Assembly (NCBI GenBank): GCA_977017575.1
Contig: CDRNVI010000019.1
Coordinates: 248,001-312,000, forward strand
Direction of reading: 5' to 3'
DNA from: Paramoeba atlantica
Lineage: Eukaryota > Discosea
Length of the DNA: 64,000 nt
Part shown: positions 1 to 8,203 of the stretch, in pieces
How positions within the stretch are numbered: the stretch's first letter is position 1
Layout of the letters: every line of letters begins with the position of its first letter
The notes under the pieces: generated by a model
Told to the model about the DNA's origin: nothing
Database searches by the model: none
Seen by the model: only the letters and a program-made list of their open reading frames with translations
Program-made: the position numbers and the translations under genes

Positions 1-1
1 G

Positions 2-139
2 GCAGAATTTGTTGTTGAAAGAGGTATTAAAAACTCTGCCACTCCCCGTTCTCATAAAGTACCTCAAGCTGTCGGAGAATACATTGTACATGCAGGTAAT
101 GCAGATAGCAATAAGAATGCTTACCCAATAAAGCAATAA
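2..139 (+). CDS. 3' end of an unrecognised protein-coding gene (partial)
   Basis: An open frame runs from the window edge to a TAA at 137-139 and gives the last 45 residues of a protein ending in YPIKQ. The composition is ordinary soluble protein, with no recognisable motif. It is the only host coding stretch on the plus strand, so it converges on the minus-strand gene ending at 697. Without the upstream part no function can be given, and a chance open frame of this length is possible. Confidence 0.4.
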   Translation, partial: AEFVVERGIKNSATPRSHKVPQAVGEYIVHAGNADSNKNAYPIKQ

Positions 140-696
140 GAATCCTTGCCTTACCAGACTAAAATTCTCTTCCCTTGTTATGATTTGTCTACAAAGTACG
201 TAAAACTATTTCATATATCATGTAAATCTTTTATATTTATACGCTTCACGAATAATCTTCGCTAAAAGAATTGGCTTCCTCGTATACGCTTACCCTATGA
301 GCGCATCCAAGAGAATAAATATAAATACACAAAGACATAATTTACATATTTAAATCATAAATTAAGAGTGTCGCCTATGATAGTCGATACAAGATACCCA
401 TCACTCTAATCGCGTTCCACACTTTCTGTCAGTTTAACAGACACTTAATTTATAAATGCACATGTGTTTGGCCAACGAAAAGTCGGGTCTAAACGTGCAA
501 GGCACAATGTATAGAAAGAAAACGTCAGTTACATAACTTCAGTATAGTCGAAAATCAAGCAAAACGTACACGCATCCGCACGGTACGTCTTGTGTGACGC
601 AGGGAGAAGGAAAAATGTTTTTACACGACAAAAACGCTAACGTGTATTTGGCGTCCATTTAAATCATTTATACATCCTACAAATCATTTGTGCATC
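140..696. other. Convergent intergenic region (possible strand-switch region)
   Basis: AT-rich non-coding stretch between the tail of a plus-strand gene and the 3' end of a minus-strand gene. It has short A/T runs and no open frame, repeat or RNA gene that I can recognise. If the long minus-strand array is one transcription unit, its termination would fall here. Confidence 0.4.
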
Positions 697-1452
697 CTAC
701 GCATCTGGAGCCTGTGAGCAAAAAAAGCTCTTTATGATATCGAGGACCTCATCTGCACATCGAGATTGAGACGCATCTTTTGGGTCACGTCGTGCCGCAA
801 AGAAGCCGTGGTGCATCGTGTCAAACCGCTTCCAAATATTTTTCGATGAAAAGGGTTTTTTGGATAATATATCTTGAATATCTTTCATGGACGGCTCGTC
901 CTTCGAGGTCAGCACACACAAAGGGGCGTTGCAAGTACGCGCATCGGTGACATCCAAAAATGACGGGTGCACGGCGGCGCATCCATGAAGAAAGCCGTCT
1001 CGCTGAGCACCCATCATTACTTTCGCTCCCCAACACATACCCAAGCCATACACAGTGCTTGCTCGTACACTATGCCTCTCACAATAATCCACCGCAGCAA
1101 TGTACTTCGGCTTTGCATGCTCATACTTTCCGTTTTCCTCTATCCAATTCAAAAGAGGTTTAAAGTCTTCCAAAGGCCACGGTTCCATTGGCCAAGACTT
1201 TCCTTCAAAAAAATCAGGAACAACAACAGTGTAATTTGTGCATTGAGACAACCTGTCACATATTTGCAGCGTACAAGGATGATAGCCGAATATGTCGTAT
1301 GTAACAACTATGGCCGCACTGCGCCCTTCTCCCGTCACATACATTTTTACCTCGTTGAATGTGATGAATTCACCAGCTAGTGCGTGGTCAGATTTCGAAA
1401 CTGGAATCGGGCTAACATTCGTAGGACAACATGGGTTTCCAGTGCCTGTCAT
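697..1452 (-). CDS. Dienelactone hydrolase family protein
   Basis: 251-residue alpha/beta hydrolase of the dienelactone hydrolase family, cytosolic by appearance. The nucleophile elbow reads GLGMCWGAK with Cys140, the acid is Asp185 in LTSKDEP, and the base is His215 in MHHGF. This is the complete Cys-Asp-His triad typical of the family, and the length matches. The start is an ATG at 1450-1452. In eukaryotes such proteins resemble carboxymethylenebutenolidase homologues and hydrolyse small esters or lactones, but the substrate cannot be read from sequence. It is the last gene of the minus-strand array before the convergent region. Confidence 0.88.
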   Translation of the reverse strand: MTGTGNPCCPTNVSPIPVSKSDHALAGEFITFNEVKMYVTGEGRSAAIVVTYDIFGYHPCTLQICDRLSQCTNYTVVVPDFFEGKSWPMEPWPLEDFKPLLNWIEENGKYEHAKPKYIAAVDYCERHSVRASTVYGLGMCWGAKVMMGAQRDGFLHGCAAVHPSFLDVTDARTCNAPLCVLTSKDEPSMKDIQDILSKKPFSSKNIWKRFDTMHHGFFAARRDPKDASQSRCADEVLDIIKSFFCSQAPDA

Positions 1453-1753
1453 TTTGCAAATATTGGTAAGTCTGCAGGAGATAATAATTACATGTATTAA
1501 AAATATATTTTGTGCGGCAGAATAAGCCTAGTCCAAGTTAATCATATAGTCCATCATATACGTATATTCCAAGTATAGTCCACGTATAGATTCGCACAGT
1601 ACAAGTCTGACAAGATCCGATACCCTAGAACGCAAGGCATTCATGACGTAGGAAAACAGCGTAAACAGTTCGTGCTTCGTAGCAATTATTTCATATCAAT
1701 TAATCACAATACGAATGTTGTGAACCAACAATATCCATGAATGGCCCATGCGC

Positions 1754-2863
1754 CTAACGCTGTTTATTATCATAGCCATCTCCAGTGACGACATTCCCAA
1801 CCTCAATCGGCTGAGTAACAATAACTCTGCCACCGTCGACAGCTGCGTTTGGAGAATGATTTCTATCCATAAGTGATCTACGGGGAAACACACATAAGCC
1901 TTTCACAATGCGCATTTCATTAGAGGCGATTAGAGTGTACAGCCCCATGAAATCTTCCAAAAAGAATGTTGGTTGTCGGAGAGCCGCCGAGAGCTGGAGG
2001 GCAAGGGAGGATACCTCGTTAAAAGCTGTAACCGACTCGTATCGGAGTTTTCCATATAGCGGGGCTATTTCTGGAAGTGTCAGGGGATGACGCTCTCGAA
2101 CCGTTGCTTGAGCGCAAATTCTTCCTAAAATAAGACATCGAAGGGCTACTGAAGAGCTCAAAAATGGGGCAACATTCGACTTCAGGTTCTGGGTGTTCGA
2201 TGATATTGACGAAGGGTTTTGCATTCCGGCTATGCATTTCTCAACATAGGCCTCGTAGGGTTTATTTCCGCAAATAGGACCGTGATAGGTATTCTCCGCA
2301 TTTTCGCGACAACTCGGAGAGCAGTAACGATCCGAACATTCTGCTGGATTTCTCCGACAGCGGAGCACAGAGCCAGTACGGACTTGATGTGCGCAATTAG
2401 CACAAATCTGGTCTGATAAGGTAACTACAATAGGATTTTCATGCCACAATACTTCGCCCGCTGCCCAGTATCGGGTGGCTACCCAACGAAGAGCACCGGA
2501 AGAACCTCTTTTTAGTTCAATTCCAGGTGGAAAATCAATGGATGTCGTATCCCCGAAGCAAGTAAGCTCTTCCTTACCATCCTTTGACTCAGGTAGAGTC
2601 GGAGGGTGTAAGGTCATTTTATTTCTTCGAAGGTATTCTACACTAGGGTCAGCCAATTCCGGTAATTTCAAAAGGTTGCCTATGGCCACTGTTAGTTGCA
2701 GAAGTTCGGTCTCTTTGTGATTAATCGCGAGTCCCCTCATACAGTAGTCTGCAGCTAGAGAAGGATACCCTTTTGATGATAAGGTTTTAGCTCTTTGCAC
2801 GCAGTGTTGCAGCCAATTTTGCTTGGCGACTTGTCGTGCCGCGTTTAACTTAATTCTGACCAT
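1754..2863 (-). CDS. MYND zinc-finger / SET domain protein (SMYD-like), lacking a post-SET region
   Basis: 369-residue protein. Helical (TPR-like) residues 1-70 are followed by the start of a SET fold around 115-145 (GALRWVATRYWAAGEVLW). A Cys-rich MYND-type finger spans about 154-198 (CANC, CRRN, CSPSC, C198). The rest of SET ends in the NHSPNAAV motif near residue 335, which normally binds S-adenosylmethionine. This split arrangement is that of SMYD-type lysine methyltransferases. The protein stops about 25 residues after NHSPN, at VVTGDGYDN, where SMYD proteins have the conserved tyrosine. The Cys-rich post-SET segment and C-terminal helices of animal SMYDs are absent, so the substrate channel may be incomplete. 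It could be a histone or non-histone methyltransferase, or a non-catalytic relative. Confidence 0.75.
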   Translation of the reverse strand: MVRIKLNAARQVAKQNWLQHCVQRAKTLSSKGYPSLAADYCMRGLAINHKETELLQLTVAIGNLLKLPELADPSVEYLRRNKMTLHPPTLPESKDGKEELTCFGDTTSIDFPPGIELKRGSSGALRWVATRYWAAGEVLWHENPIVVTLSDQICANCAHQVRTGSVLRCRRNPAECSDRYCSPSCRENAENTYHGPICGNKPYEAYVEKCIAGMQNPSSISSNTQNLKSNVAPFLSSSVALRCLILGRICAQATVRERHPLTLPEIAPLYGKLRYESVTAFNEVSSLALQLSAALRQPTFFLEDFMGLYTLIASNEMRIVKGLCVFPRRSLMDRNHSPNAAVDGGRVIVTQPIEVGNVVTGDGYDNKQR

Positions 2864-3126
2864 AAAAGAGCCCTAGTTCGATATAAATAGTAGCTAGAAA
2901 ACTAGAAACCTTAGAATTCGAACTGTTTCCATGACGTATTCTAGAAAAATATATACAGTATAACTGTAAATGGGGTACGCGGAGTAAATATAATGTGACA
3001 TTATCATCAGAGAAACGTATCTTCGGGAGTACCACTAGGCAATGAATCCACTCGTCTTGGTTCTAAAATATGTGGGAAATATCAAACGAAGTCGACGCCT
3101 CTCCAAGCACTTTGACAAGAACAGAT

Positions 3127-4626
3127 CTAGAACTGCATAGAAGTTGAAGCCTTTTTGAGACTATCTACCTTTGAACGTCCCGGAAGTGCGGCAGTCTTCT
3201 TCACTGGGCCGCTCGACGTACCAACTTGAGATGAAGCAGGAATAGTACCAACTTGCGATTTCTCTTCAGTAGGCACACGTAACGGTTGTGGTAGTGAAGT
3301 GGTAGCGTGAGATACGGCTCGCCCTGGATCCCAACCTGCCATGTGTTGTGCACTAACACTTGGACTCCACGGCGTTGGCATCGGCGCGGGCAAATGACTC
3401 GGAACCCTCACCGCATCCGCCTTCCTCACACCCCCCTCCCCTGCGGGAATCCCCTTTGAGGCATCACTCACAACCACACACTGTGTCTCCGGCATCCCCC
3501 TCCGCCCACCGCCGGCTCGCGCGCCTTCTCCTGTTCCGACCTCCTCCTTTCCCCGTGCCCCCCAACGCCACTCCGCTAACGCCATCTCCGCCTGCCGCGG
3601 CCCCGCAGTAAGCACATCCCCCCACTTCCCCTTCGGGTGGATCGCATCTGTCGGGGGTCGACCCCACTGCCCGCGGTCATGCCCCCAACTCGTCCCCGGC
3701 GGCAGCGGCGCATTCACCCCCGGGAGCAACAACGAGGGATACCCCGGCGGGGGGCCATGGACCTGCATGTGCACCAGCCACGGAGGGGGATACGGCGTCG
3801 ACACCCCCGCCGGCATCCCCAGTGCCACCCGCAGCCGGCTCGAGAGGAACCCGGGCTGCACATCACGATGGCCCGGGGCCCGACGCTCCCCCTCGGTGTA
3901 CAGCACCCCGAGCTCCGCACACACCCCGCTGGAGACTTTGGTGAAACAGTCACGTAGGGCGTCGTAGTCGGGTCGTGGGGCAACGAGTGCGTTACTCCCC
4001 TTGGATGCGGCCGTGCCGTGGTGCTGGCTGGCACGTGCCTTGTCGACGTAGTACTTGCGTATCGTAGCGACTCGAGTCCCCGCGACATCCGCGGGTAACT
4101 CGTACCGCAGATTCGAGGAGCGCTGGGAGAGGTATTTCCGACGGTGACTCCAGTGTTGGGGGACGGGGACGTAGTTGCGGTAGGTACGGAGGTGGACCGC
4201 GGCGATGGGGTCATTGGCATTGATGTCGTGGAGATCTACAGCCTCGGGGCGGTATACCGCGAGTTTGAGACGGCCAACCGTCCAGGGGTCCGTCTTGCGT
4301 TTCTGACGTAGAGTTGTGGGAGGATTAGGTACCGCATTTCCGGCGGCAGCCTTTTCTGTAGTCGAGGTTGTCATGTCATGCTCTTCTTCGTCATGCTCTT
4401 CTTTGGTTTCGTCTGCTTCTATAGATGATTCGTTTTTTCGAGAGTGAAAGCGAGTGATCATTTCTTGAATTTCAGGATCATACTCCTCGATCGCCCTTGG
4501 GACGATCGGGACCACACGTGCAGCTTTGCCCTTAGAGCCAGCTTTTCCTTTTGCTTGCTTTCTTTTGGATATTGAATTGGCAGTTTGCGGCTCAAATTTT
4601 ATGAATTTCCGAGGTTTGGCTGTCAT
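3127..4626 (-). CDS. SF3B2: Splicing factor 3B subunit 2 (SAP145/Cus1 homologue)
   Basis: 499-residue nuclear protein of the U2 snRNP SF3b complex, which helps U2 snRNA bind the branch site. A basic N-terminus and acidic stretch (around 70-85) precede the DUF382 region from about residue 115, with the diagnostic run VPVPQHWSHRRKYL. The PSP domain follows from about 255, with LGMPAGVSTPYPPPWL, GPPPGYPSLLLPGVNAPLP and WGRPPTDA. The C-terminal 130 residues are low-complexity. Vertebrate SF3B2 is near 900 residues; the missing part is mostly its long N-terminal region. Codons in the central part are very GC-rich while both ends are not. The spliceosomal role implies that some introns, or trans-splicing, exist in this organism although none is evident here. 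Confidence 0.9.
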   Translation of the reverse strand: MTAKPRKFIKFEPQTANSISKRKQAKGKAGSKGKAARVVPIVPRAIEEYDPEIQEMITRFHSRKNESSIEADETKEEHDEEEHDMTTSTTEKAAAGNAVPNPPTTLRQKRKTDPWTVGRLKLAVYRPEAVDLHDINANDPIAAVHLRTYRNYVPVPQHWSHRRKYLSQRSSNLRYELPADVAGTRVATIRKYYVDKARASQHHGTAASKGSNALVAPRPDYDALRDCFTKVSSGVCAELGVLYTEGERRAPGHRDVQPGFLSSRLRVALGMPAGVSTPYPPPWLVHMQVHGPPPGYPSLLLPGVNAPLPPGTSWGHDRGQWGRPPTDAIHPKGKWGDVLTAGPRQAEMALAEWRWGARGKEEVGTGEGARAGGGRRGMPETQCVVVSDASKGIPAGEGGVRKADAVRVPSHLPAPMPTPWSPSVSAQHMAGWDPGRAVSHATTSLPQPLRVPTEEKSQVGTIPASSQVGTSSGPVKKTAALPGRSKVDSLKKASTSMQF

Positions 4627-4854
4627 AACGAACGTTAGTATCGAAAAGGAAAGAACTTATAAGACTTGGAAAGCATATATAAAAAGATTTAACTTGAAAA
4701 AATATTCATTCAACGTAAAAACTGATTTTGCGCTTAAAGGATCGTAATTTTATATTCACTCACATTTTACAATTGTACGTTTACCTGTGTCACGTGTAAT
4801 TCTTGATGTATTCAACTTTTTGTGATGCAGGAATATTCACTCGTCCTCGTTTTC

Positions 4855-5418
4855 CTAGTCGTGCGGAGACCACTTCGGTGAATCTAGTACAACAGTTGTG
4901 GGACCTTCATTGCACAGGCTCACATGTGAAAATGCACCAAAGGCACCCGTGTGTACGCGCGCCGGAACATATTTTTTACGAACAAGCTCTGCAAAAGAGT
5001 CAAACATGTCCCGGGCTTTTTCGCTGGACATCGCTTTTCGAAAATCTGGCTTGTGACCCTTTAATTGCTGGCAAAGCGTGAATTGGGAAACGAGCATGAC
5101 ATCACCAGCAATTGCTGTTACGGATTTACTCCATCGCCCACTTTCAGGACGCGTTTCCTGAACGGCAATCTCAGACTCATTTGAAGCCTCGCCACTTTTT
5201 AGAGATCCGCTTCTGTCTCGGACTTTATTTTCCAAAGAATCGGTCAACGAGAATAATCGAATATTAAGAATTTTATTTGCCATCCATTCCATGTCATTCA
5301 CTGTGTCATCGTGGAATATACCAACTAGAATGCAAAGTCCGGGACCGGAGATTGAGCTTATGAGCCGCTCCTCCACTTTAACACTTGCACTTATTATGCG
5401 TTCAATAACGCACCTCAT
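4855..5418 (-). CDS. DTD1: D-aminoacyl-tRNA deacylase (DTD)
   Basis: 187-residue cytosolic editing enzyme that hydrolyses D-aminoacyl-tRNAs and mischarged Gly-tRNA. It opens with MRCVIERIISASVKVEERLIS and carries both family signatures: SQFTL at 111-115 and the cross-subunit Gly-cisPro motif NEGPTT at 160-165, preceded by HTGAFGAFSHVSL. The family is usually about 145-150 residues. The extra length is an acidic, Ser-rich insertion at roughly 60-98, between the NIRLF strand and the DVMLVSQFTL strand, where most homologues have a short loop. The start is the ATG at 5416-5418, immediately preceded by AG. Confidence 0.92.
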   Translation of the reverse strand: MRCVIERIISASVKVEERLISSISGPGLCILVGIFHDDTVNDMEWMANKILNIRLFSLTDSLENKVRDRSGSLKSGEASNESEIAVQETRPESGRWSKSVTAIAGDVMLVSQFTLCQQLKGHKPDFRKAMSSEKARDMFDSFAELVRKKYVPARVHTGAFGAFSHVSLCNEGPTTVVLDSPKWSPHD

Positions 5419-5549
5419 CTATAAGTTGGAGTAGTAAAATATACTGCAACACATTATTTGAATATCAAACTGGACCCCAAAGAAAGGTCTTTAAAAGAGC
5501 AGGTACATTTCTCTTACCATTTCATGAATGTACATGTGAATAAACATTG

Positions 5550-6602
5550 TCAATCTGTAAACGAGGCATCCATGTTGGAAAGAAATTCCATTTCTTTCTC
5601 TATATTCTTACGGCTGAATCTGTCCCGAGACGCTGATGAGGAGAAGAGAGGTCGAGTATAGAGACCATCACCTTTCGTTTCTTCCCGAGCCACCTCGGCA
5701 AGTCGTTGATCATACAACGCTTCGTGAGATGCAGGCAATTCCCGATTCTCACCATCCCCAAGTGCCAATATTTCCGTAAGATCCCTCTGGAACTCTACAT
5801 CCACCCCCGTACGCCGCCGAATGCCCTCCATCCTCAACTGTTGCCGGTGAACCTCCCTTCGTTGTTCCCCCAACACCTTCTCCCGTTCCCTGCGATCCCT
5901 ACGCTCGTCCTCACTCTCCCGCCCCCGCGCCGCCCTCAGTTCTTTCTCATACCGCTGCGCGTCGCGCTCGGCCAGCGCTCGCAGCTCGGCCTCCTCCCTC
6001 GCGGCCACCGCCTCCGCCAGGCGCCGTTCCTCCCCCGCCCGTCGCTCCATCTCGTTCCGGGTCTTCGCCTCGATCCGGCTCGCATGGGCGCGCAGCTTGG
6101 TGTGCCTCTCCCCGGGTTGGATGAAATCCTCCGCGGGGTTCTGCAGCGCCCGAACCTCCAGCGGGATCACATGGCCCAGCGGGTTCACGTAGTTCGACAC
6201 GCAGGAGGGGATGTTCCACTCCGCGCGCTCCGCAGGGGTGAGCGCACGCGGGGGGGAGCGCTCGGACCGGCCAGGGGGGCTGGACGCACGAGCCGGGAGA
6301 GCGGCATGGGGAGCGGAGGCTCCTTTGTGGGAGGCTCGCTTCCTCGGGCGCAGCGGGTCGTTGTGCTGTTCCGCAATCTCAAGGACATGGGAGGAGGGGG
6401 AGGGGGAGGGGGAGGGGGAGGGGGCATTGTGGTGAGTGTATTGGAGTAACTTGGGGGTTGTGGAGGAGGGGGTGGGGGTGGTGGAGTTTGGGTCCTCGAT
6501 ACCGAGCTCACGGTATCGAGCTTGGAGGGCGAGGCGCGTGAGATGGAGATTGTGCTCAATTTCGGCGTTGGAGGGTCTGGGGGGTAGGTGTACCGCGCTC
6601 AT
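5550..6602 (-). CDS. SNW1: SNW domain protein (SKIP/Prp45 homologue), short N-terminus
   Basis: 350-residue nuclear splicing and transcription cofactor. The SNW core is visible at about 130-170 (AEWNIPSCVSNYVNPLGHVIPLE). A long charged helix (about 170-260, rich in RREEA-type runs) follows, then the conserved tail RDLTEILALGDGEN and YDQRLAEVAREE with a final GLYTRPLF region. Human SNW1 is 536 residues. The usual N-terminal segment before the SNW core is mostly replaced by a Pro/Ser-rich linker encoded by a GGGGGA iteration (6390-6425). The shortening could be lineage-specific, because the spliceosome-binding tail is intact. It pairs functionally with SF3B2 two genes away. Confidence 0.82.
   Translation of the reverse strand: MSAVHLPPRPSNAEIEHNLHLTRLALQARYRELGIEDPNSTTPTPSSTTPKLLQYTHHNAPSPSPSPSPSSHVLEIAEQHNDPLRPRKRASHKGASAPHAALPARASSPPGRSERSPPRALTPAERAEWNIPSCVSNYVNPLGHVIPLEVRALQNPAEDFIQPGERHTKLRAHASRIEAKTRNEMERRAGEERRLAEAVAAREEAELRALAERDAQRYEKELRAARGRESEDERRDRREREKVLGEQRREVHRQQLRMEGIRRRTGVDVEFQRDLTEILALGDGENRELPASHEALYDQRLAEVAREETKGDGLYTRPLFSSSASRDRFSRKNIEKEMEFLSNMDASFTD
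6390..6425. repeat. GGGGGA hexamer iteration inside the SNW1 gene
   Basis: About five perfect tandem GGGGGA units on the plus strand, encoding alternating Pro-Ser on the coding (minus) strand. The G-runs are long and evenly spaced enough to form a G-quadruplex on the non-coding strand. Confidence 0.85.
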
Positions 6603-6890
6603 GGTTGTGGAGAGGAATGAGGCAGTAGTTATGAAAGAGTTTAAAAATTAAGACAAAAGTACGATTAAAGGGAAGTGCACGAAGACGCTTGAATACTACA
6701 TACATACATGTTTATATGTTTGAATGTGTATATGAGGGACCGTATCATGTGCTTCTGGAATAGAAAATCGCAGTGCCGTTTGAGTGGGATCCACTTATCC
6801 GAGGTTATGTAGGGGGCTTACATGGTTGGCTTACATGATTATCAGCGAACTCGATCAAGCACATCATAGCTCATGCATTCACGCTAGTTT

Positions 6891-8009
6891 TCAAGTACAG
6901 AAAGAACTCAAGCATCGCACAAACGTTTGCACTCTATCTTCGATACCGCGCTGCCGAGATATCCTTCGAGATTTTATGAGAGGAAAATGATCGAGATTAT
7001 TGCGTTCTTTTGATAGTTTGACAGATTTTTTTCGTGGTGAGAGAAGAACATGTTGTCGTTCACCCTCCTTCCCCGAAAGGCGTTCCCCTTTTATGGTAAT
7101 CGCAGGAACATCATCGGGAATAACAAATTTGTAAAGGTTGTAGAAGTTGCAATATTTCACAAGGTGAGGCGGCAATTCCTTGCGATCAATATACGACGAA
7201 TATGGAAGATAACGCACACCATTGCGTGCATATTTTCTTAATAGATTAATGATGCTATTTGACTCCATTCTGTCATTCATATGGCCTGTTCGCGCGTAGG
7301 AATCAAGCAGATCCTTTGTCTCTTTGCGGGTCTGAGTTATGCGACGCATTCGGTTGTGCGCAGTTTTTGCAAGAATGCAAGACGTGGGAGCTAGCACTCC
7401 GAAACGCACGAGAGGAGCTACAATGCTTCCAATATGGTGTAACCCGGCATAATGTTGAACGGCAAGACATGTGAGCTCCTTGTTTGGCGAATTTGAGTCA
7501 AGCGCCGCTAGTAGGTCTAGATTATTCGTTTCTCTTAATGCTAAACCTAGAAGAAGTAAGCGGCACATAAATGATTTTCGATAGTCAGTCAAAGGCATCA
7601 TGGGCAGGAGATGGCGTACCAATGTGTTAAAAGAAATCGAATGCCGAGCATTACATTCGCGTGCTAGGTTGGTACAGTGTTTCATGCATAAAAGTGAAGG
7701 TAGCGGTATATTTATATCTTCACGTGACTTACAGTTTTGCAAGCAGTCATGAACGTAAACAAAAGCGTGCTCTCCCGAAGCATCCGTAATCTTAGTGGAG
7801 GCGTTGCCCTCATTGCGCTTGTTCCTTGAATGTGAAGGACGTGTGTTTATTCCGTTATATGTGTTTGCTAGTGGATAAAAAATATCAAAGAGGCCATTCG
7901 GGTATTTTCTACGGAACGTAGTTGAGGAGGGTAATTCTGATCTAGCATGAAATCGAGGGTTATGTGAGATAGCGTCCGAGACCTCTTTTGATATGGATAC
8001 AACCTCCAT
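6891..8009 (-). CDS. Hypothetical protein, 372 aa
   Basis: Not recognised. A basic protein with no signal peptide or clear membrane segment. It contains Cys and His residues in the middle (DCLQNCKSRED, LCMKHCTNLARECNARH) without regular finger spacing, and a helical Leu-rich stretch around 150-210. The tail is very basic (RKKSVKLSKERNN, KSRRISRQRG), suggesting nucleic-acid or nucleolar association. It lies between XPD and SNW1 in the one-strand array. The start is the ATG at 8007-8009. Coding status rests on length, codon use like its neighbours, and position in the array. Confidence 0.65.
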   Translation of the reverse strand: MEVVSISKEVSDAISHNPRFHARSELPSSTTFRRKYPNGLFDIFYPLANTYNGINTRPSHSRNKRNEGNASTKITDASGEHAFVYVHDCLQNCKSREDINIPLPSLLCMKHCTNLARECNARHSISFNTLVRHLLPMMPLTDYRKSFMCRLLLLGLALRETNNLDLLAALDSNSPNKELTCLAVQHYAGLHHIGSIVAPLVRFGVLAPTSCILAKTAHNRMRRITQTRKETKDLLDSYARTGHMNDRMESNSIINLLRKYARNGVRYLPYSSYIDRKELPPHLVKYCNFYNLYKFVIPDDVPAITIKGERLSGKEGERQHVLLSPRKKSVKLSKERNNLDHFPLIKSRRISRQRGIEDRVQTFVRCLSSFCT

Positions 8010-8203
8010 GAACGCATGAGTATTACAGTGTAGGGGACCGGTGTTTCATACTATACTTTACTTTAACGTTTACAGAATAGTTTTTCATTATGATTTAGTT
8101 ATTTGTTCGGTTATTTTACATGTATATTCATCTGAATGACGTAAATATCGCACGTACAACATGAATTTAATTTCATTACAAGAGAAAACCATTGATGCAT
8201 CAT

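Noticed and set aside
3464-4220. Alternative open frames on both strands over the SF3B2 gene
   Set aside because: Shadows of the GC island; the SF3B2 frame carries the conserved domain motifs.
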